A stretch of DNA of 64,000 bases from positions 125,552 through 189,551 of the forward strand of contig NW_012236528.1 of NCBI RefSeq assembly GCF_000787575.1. The letters run 5' to 3'. Below, one piece after another: positions 59,405 through 64,000 of the stretch. The stretch is from Acytostelium subglobosum LB1. Lineage: Eukaryota > Evosea > Eumycetozoa > Acytosteliales > Acytosteliaceae. The notes beneath the pieces are model-generated. The model ran no database searches. It was given only the letters and a program-made list of their open reading frames with translations, and was not told the DNA's origin. A program made the translations under genes and the position numbers. Position 1 is the first letter of the stretch, and each line of letters opens with the position of its first letter.

Positions 59405-60652
59405 TCAATTGGTGATTTCGTGATTGAAGCTCAATTGATGAAAAGATGGTTGTTGTTGCTTGATTGAGAAGTAGGTGGTGTCGCTTGCGGTCACCTGATC
59501 CCAGACTCCTCTGTCTGGAAGTAGCATATCTCGCAGACACAAGGAGGCCTCCTCGTAAAATGCATCTTGATGGCGGCCCTTAACCATCGACCAACCATTC
59601 ACATCGCATACATACGAAACTCCATTCGTCCTCAATATATCGAATCCACAAATGAATTGTTTAAACTCTCTGTTTACAATACTGGCAATCCTTGATTCGT
59701 AGTCTAAGAAATTATTTAGTTAGTGAATGAGTGATGGAGTGATTGAATGTGGATGGATAGATGGACATACCTGTCAACTTTGTCTCTATTCGTCTCTCTT
59801 TTCCTGAGCTGTTTCGCTCTACTGTACCGTCAACTGATGGCGACTTTCGTAGCTCGGCATAGGAGTTGATTGGCATCGAGTATACCTTTACATCCTTGGC
59901 ATCATCTAATTTTACAAACTCTTCATAAATATATGATCCATCTGTTCTAATATTGTTAACTGTTGTTGCGTGGAGCATGCTTTGTCAGTGAATGTTCGAT
60001 CAATCAATAACAATCAAGTGAGTCGACTTACCATCTGGATGGAAGGAGCTGGAATTGTTTTCAACCTTGCGGAATAGTCGCCTGCATCCACCTCCTTGTG
60101 ACATTGGATAATAAATATTGATGTTGTGATCTTCGGCATCGAAAGGCTTCTCGACGAATGGCTTATAAATCCTAACGCCGTCGGCCTCAACATAATCTTC
60201 ATGTTCAATATATCTGGTTGGTGTGGCAGTGTCCCCGCGCTCAATGTATATCTTTCTTGGCGCTGGAATGGAGTTTTGCTCGAGGATCTGATTGAATGAC
60301 TTCCTATTCTTGAGCAATCGTTGAGCCTTGAGATTGTTGATTTCGAATGGCTTTCGCAGCTCAGAGTACTTGATGGCCTTCTCCAAAGGGAAGCCCGTCG
60401 AGTAGAAGCATAGGAAGGCGTTGCACACTGGCCACTCCTCGATGGGGCTGGAGAATATAGTGTTCCTGTCAAACAGGATCACATTCAAGTCTTCAAACCT
60501 CATCAACTTCTTGATGAATACACGCATTGGAGCAGACCTGTTTAAGTGATTGGTGAGTGTTCTATTCGTCAAACGATCATTCATCATCATATTACTTACT
60601 CTATCTTCTCCTCCATTGCACAGATACCCAATACAACTTTGGAGATCGTCAT
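59405..60652 (-). CDS. PPIP5K/VIP1-like inositol pyrophosphate kinase, kinase domain only
   Basis: Exons 60652-60600, 60537-60032, 59959-59771 and 59703-59405; 348 residues. VIP1/PPIP5K enzymes phosphorylate InsP6/5-InsP7 at position 1 with an ATP-grasp-type kinase and normally carry a histidine-phosphatase domain after it. Kinase motifs: [33 protein letters not shown], the loop [91 protein letters not shown]. All key acidic and basic residues of human PPIP5K2 in these blocks are kept. The stop lies where the phosphatase RHGDR motif should still be to come, and the next gene (ending 59256) is on the other strand, so nothing further can be joined. Confidence 0.88.
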
Positions 60653-62015
60653 TGTTTGTTTGTTGTTACTTGTACTTTTTGTACTTTTTGTACTTGTTAT
60701 ACTTGTTGTACTTGTTGTTGAATGAATGTTGAAGTAATGTATACAGTTAGCGGTGAGGTCTTAAGTCCTTTAAGGTGCCGCGTTGATGTTGTTGTTACAG
60801 TGAGTGTTGAATGAATGGTCTTGTAAGGTTCTCTGTTCTTCTCTTATTCTTTTCTTCAAGTTGAATGAACGAATGAATGAATGAATGATTGGTTGATTGG
60901 ACCTTCTAGTTGATGATGAAGATGATAATGATGATGATGGTAATGACAATGATAGAGTTGGCAAATGCAAATGCTTCAATTCAGCATATTAGGTATGATC
61001 TCGATCAGTTTCCCTCGAGGTCTGATTGTCTATATGTATCTTGTCCGCGGCTATTGGTCTGCTGCTTTCAATCACACTATTTCTATCTGATCAATAATGT
61101 GTAGTGTAGTGTCGTGTCGGTCGCTCACTCACTGTATGAATATGTATGAATGTATGTATGTATATGAATATGAATAAATGTATGTATGGTCGATAATAGA
61201 GTATGTAGTTGTTGATGTAATACTCGTTGTGTGGTGTTGTTGAGTGGTGTGGTGTGGAGTGGTCTCCGCGTGTCAACGCTCAATAGTTTGAATTTACAAG
61301 TGGTTCGGTTTGGGTTGAATTTGATAACAACACTTGAATGAATGAATGAAAGTGTGATTATAACTCTGTTGTTGTAATAGTAATAATAATAAGTTGTTGT
61401 GGTTATGATATGTTATCTACAGTAGTATATATTTGATTGGTACTCTATTCTATTTGTTGGGGTAATAATTGGTATTTTATATATATAAATATAATATTAG
61501 GTATGAATGTATGTTTGTTTGTTTGTTTATGGTGGTGGGTAATAATAAGATATGTATCTCTAATTGTAACTGTCGTGACTGTATATTGTAATGACTGTAT
61601 TTGTATCGTGTAAGTATAGATTGGTTCAAAATAGATAGAGAGAGGCCTCCACTTGAACCCAAAGAAGCCTCACCACACCATTTGAAAAGTCCACGAAAGA
61701 GGTAAGGAGTGAGTGAGACCACATGAATGTGATCAGTCAGTCAGTTGTTCCCTCGTTGTCCCTGGTCACTCCCTCTAAACTTATTCAAAGACTTGCATGT
61801 TTTTGAAGCATTGTTTGGTTTCCCAAATTGAAAGGCACATCGATGTTTGATTGGTGGGATTACCCAAGACCCAACCCAATAAAGTGACCAACCCAATAAA
61901 GTCCAATAATAATTAAAGTTATTATTTGTTGTGATGATTTAGTCGTACAATTTTTATTTTATTTGATTTTGTAGGGCAGGGGAGACTTGTTCCCTCATAC
62001 ATACTTACACTCTCT
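60653..62015. other. Long intergenic region, about 1.36 kb
   Basis: Upstream of PPIP5K and downstream of the minus-strand gene at 62016. Low-complexity ACTT/TGTATG/GAATGAAT runs; no gene or RNA recognised. Confidence 0.55.
60671..60717 (+). repeat. Short imperfect tandem repeat (TTGTACTTT-type, 9-10 bp unit)
   Basis: Units such as TTGTACTTTT and TTGTACTTG repeat about five times, about 20 bp upstream of the PPIP5K start codon, so in its promoter or 5' UTR. Confidence 0.6.
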
Positions 62016-62858
62016 TTAAAAGTCAACCATTGAGCCTCTTCTCTTCTTTGACGATACGACACTACCGCCACTCCAATGTCCGTTCGACGGAGACGGGGGC
62101 ATTGAGTGCGAGTTGGTAGGCGTGGCGATAGAGGGAAAGAACTTGAACAGAGACATCCACTTGAAGAGGTTCTTCTTGAATTTGGTAGTCTTGGGTGCGT
62201 CAACTGTGTCGCCATCCTCGTCGACCAAGTCATAGTCACCCTCTGACGAGGCTGACAGTACCTGAGCTCGGTCCAACTCTTCTTCATCTTCTAATTGGCC
62301 ATCATAATCATCGTCCCATTCATCTCTCTCCAATGTTTCATCATCATTTTCGTTGTCGTTATCGTCTTCGTCTACTCCCCCTTCAGATCCATCACGCCTA
62401 GCACGTTTACATGACCTGTTATCTTGTCTTATTCTCTTTCTTGTCTTCTTTCCGTTATCATCATTGTCGGTCATGTTGGTGTCAGTGTCTGACTTGTCCT
62501 TTGGACCAATTGTCAAACCAAAGAATGATATTGATCTTCTATTTTGTAGTTTGATTGATGGTGTATTCAAAGTTGGTGTTGGAGTTGGAGTTGGGGTAGG
62601 AGTTGGAGATGAACTTGAAGATGAAGATGTAGGTGATAATGTAGTGGACAATCTAGCTGCATTATCTGGTATCGAATATAAGTTATCATTATTATTATTA
62701 TTATTTATATCTACATCATTATTATTATTTTGTTGTTGTTGTGATTTGGATGAACTGTTGCTACTACTACTGTATCTAATATCACCAAGTGTCTTTATTC
62801 TATTTAATATTGGCCTAAAATTAGGTTTAAGATTGATCAATGATGACTTTCTCTCCAT
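62016..62858 (-). CDS. Ser/Asn-rich, acidic low-complexity protein, unknown function
   Basis: A single exon of 280 residues. Begins MERKSSLINLKPNFRPILNR (basic). Ser, Gln and Asn tracts (about 31-60), a Pro-Thr dipeptide run (SPTPTPTPTPTPT) from a GGAGTT hexanucleotide (62576-62605), a bipartite basic cluster KKTRKRIRQDNRSCKRARR (about 137-155) that looks like a nuclear signal, a strongly acidic stretch (about 160-205) and a C-terminal SSKKRRGSMVDF. No domain recognised. Probably a nuclear protein; confidence concerns that it is a gene, not its role. Confidence 0.65.
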   Translation of the reverse strand: MERKSSLINLKPNFRPILNRIKTLGDIRYSSSSNSSSKSQQQQNNNNDVDINNNNNNDNLYSIPDNAARLSTTLSPTSSSSSSSPTPTPTPTPTPTLNTPSIKLQNRRSISFFGLTIGPKDKSDTDTNMTDNDDNGKKTRKRIRQDNRSCKRARRDGSEGGVDEDDNDNENDDETLERDEWDDDYDGQLEDEEELDRAQVLSASSEGDYDLVDEDGDTVDAPKTTKFKKNLFKWMSLFKFFPSIATPTNSHSMPPSPSNGHWSGGSVVSSKKRRGSMVDF

Positions 62859-63309
62859 ATTAGTTTTATTAGTTATATAATATAGATAAATAAATAAATA
62901 TAGTTGTTAGATTGATTGATTGGATGATGGAAGTAAATGGAAATTATTGTATAGACAAATCAACCAAGTGAATATTAGAGGGTAGGGTAGGGTAAGGATT
63001 GATCAATAGTGTATTCATTAATATTGTCAACAACTAACTTATCATTCTTGGTTACCCACAATAATACTTGCTTCCTTGCCTATGTTGTTATTGGTTGTTG
63101 AACACCCAACCGACATCCATTCATACATCAATCGCACACATCTGATCAATCACGATTCAAGATCATCACTCACCCACTCCAACCCCACCACATCCATCAC
63201 ACTCCCAGTTATCTCTATCTCTATCAATAATGCAGTTATCTCTATCTCTATCAATAATGTGTACAACTTCATTCATCATCATCATTTATTTGTGTGGCAG
63301 AAACGTGAG
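62859..63309. other. Intergenic region with a tandem duplication
   Basis: 450 bp; includes three GGGTA units (62980-62994) and the 27-bp duplication listed separately. No gene seen. Confidence 0.5.
63206..63259 (+). repeat. Perfect 27-bp tandem duplication
   Basis: Unit CAGTTATCTCTATCTCTATC plus AATAATG occurs twice head to tail (63206-63232, 63233-63259) with no mismatch, 50 bp past the stop of the acyl-CoA ligase on the other strand. The identity suggests a recent slippage or duplication event. Confidence 0.9.
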
Positions 63310-64000
63310 TTAGAGTGCAGATTGAATATACTTTGTTCTCAGATCCTTTCTGAGGATCTTGCCAGCAGCAGACTTGGGCACTTGCTCAATGAATCGAATG
63401 CCACCTCTTAGTTTCTTGTAGTAGGCCACTTGGGGATTGAACCATTCGTGTATGTGTTCCTCGGTCGTCGTGCTATTGGGTCTCAACACTACAAAGGCAA
63501 TTGGCAGCTCGCCAGCCTCCTCGTCTGGCACACCCATGACTGCGCAATCAAGGATGGACTCGTGGCGCAGCAGCACACCCTCCAACTCGGCAGGTGGCAC
63601 TTGGAAACCCTTGTACTTGATCAACTCCTTGACACGATCCTCCAGGTACAGGTATCCATCGGGGTCGATGCGGCCAATGTCTCCAGTGTGCAGGAATCCA
63701 TCTTGATCAAACAACTCTTGTGTGGCCTTTGGATTCTTGTAGTAGCCCTTCATGACGTTGGGGCCCTTGATACAGATCTCACCGCTCTGTCCAGCCTCCT
63801 TCAACTCCTTGGTCACGTGATCCTGGATCTTGAGCACAATGTTTGGCAGGATCTTGCCACTGGCGCCAGACTTGATCAGTGAGTATGGAGTGACAACAAT
63901 CGCTGGTGAGGCTTCAGTCAGGCCGTACGCTTGCTTCAGGATCACCTGTCCATTGAACCTCTGCTTGATCGCATTCTCAACATTATCACTGCATGGTGCC
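63310..64000 (-). CDS. 4-coumarate-CoA-ligase-like acyl-CoA synthetase, C-terminal part (5' end off window)
   Basis: Open on the minus strand from the window edge to the stop at 63310; about 229 residues visible. ANL-superfamily motifs: QAYGLTEASP (acyl-adenylate pocket), GEICIKGPNVMKGYYKNP, GFLHTGDIGRIDPDGYLYLE (ATP-binding Asp), DRVKELIKYKGFQVPPAELE (hinge Arg and Lys), and VPKSAAGKILRKDLR with the catalytic Lys. The pattern KYKGFQVPPAELE is the 4CL/luciferase-like group. Ends QSAL; SAL is at best a weak variant of the peroxisomal PTS1 signal. Substrate unknown. It is not a copy of the ligase at 11904, which belongs to another subfamily. Confidence 0.93.
   Translation of the reverse strand, partial: APCSDNVENAIKQRFNGQVILKQAYGLTEASPAIVVTPYSLIKSGASGKILPNIVLKIQDHVTKELKEAGQSGEICIKGPNVMKGYYKNPKATQELFDQDGFLHTGDIGRIDPDGYLYLEDRVKELIKYKGFQVPPAELEGVLLRHESILDCAVMGVPDEEAGELPIAFVVLRPNSTTTEEHIHEWFNPQVAYYKKLRGGIRFIEQVPKSAAGKILRKDLRTKYIQSAL

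Noticed and set aside
62980-62994. Three GGGTA units resembling telomere repeats
   Set aside because: Only three units inside a gene-rich region; no support for a telomere or an interstitial telomeric array.

Overview
The window is nuclear DNA of a social amoeba (dictyostelid). The evidence is compact genes with short GT-AG introns, poly-Gln and poly-Asn tracts, an FNIP-repeat protein, CluA, a (TCAA)n/(TCAT)n-rich non-coding background, and protein families typical of Amoebozoa. Base composition and codon use are more GC-rich than Dictyostelium discoideum, so a Heterostelium-, Acytostelium- or Cavenderia-like species is more likely; I cannot fix the species. A run of 100 Ns (4811-4910) shows this is a scaffold.

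Layout. 1-2976: deadenylase PAN2, minus strand, running off the left edge. 4047-5205: a Tc1/mariner-type DNA transposon with ~81 bp inverted repeats and TA target duplication, 14 bp before the next start codon. 5220-11563: three tandem paralogues for secreted, probably GPI-anchored Cys-rich surface proteins, with a single-pass membrane protein gene on the opposite strand between copies 2 and 3. 11904-19416: ACSF2-type acyl-CoA ligase, TMEM16 scramblase, a two-TM protein, an F-box-like/FNIP protein. 19572-26156: TRAPPC5, a CHTOP/FoP-like RGG protein, ISWI. 26278-34516: mitochondrial bL34, DPH4, CluA/CLUH, TRAPPC12. 34672-41849: a 61-codon NDUFAF8-like twin CX9C gene, Rad9, a CCCH zinc-finger protein, RNASEH2C, ribosomal eL43, and a G-alpha-like protein whose GTP-binding motifs are gone. 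41874-50115: secreted beta-propeller-like protein, ANP32 with a very long acidic tail, UBE2J-type ER E2, heat shock factor. 50903-57140: HEATR5/Laa1. 57397-64000: unknown multi-TM protein, kinase-only PPIP5K/VIP1, unknown Ser/Asn-rich nuclear-type protein, and the 3' part of a 4CL-like acyl-CoA ligase.

Most genes are unrelated housekeeping genes with no operon logic. Loose themes are membrane traffic (two TRAPP subunits, HEATR5), mitochondria (bL34m, CluA, NDUFAF8) and chromatin/DNA (ISWI, Rad9, RNase H2, ANP32, HSF). Gene models were built by hand from splice signals; each internally complete model sums to a whole number of codons. The observations I rate highest are the degenerate G-alpha, the phosphatase-less PPIP5K with its kinase motifs intact, the transposon beside a surface-protein start codon, and a strand-specific TCAATC tetranucleotide signature in the introns.
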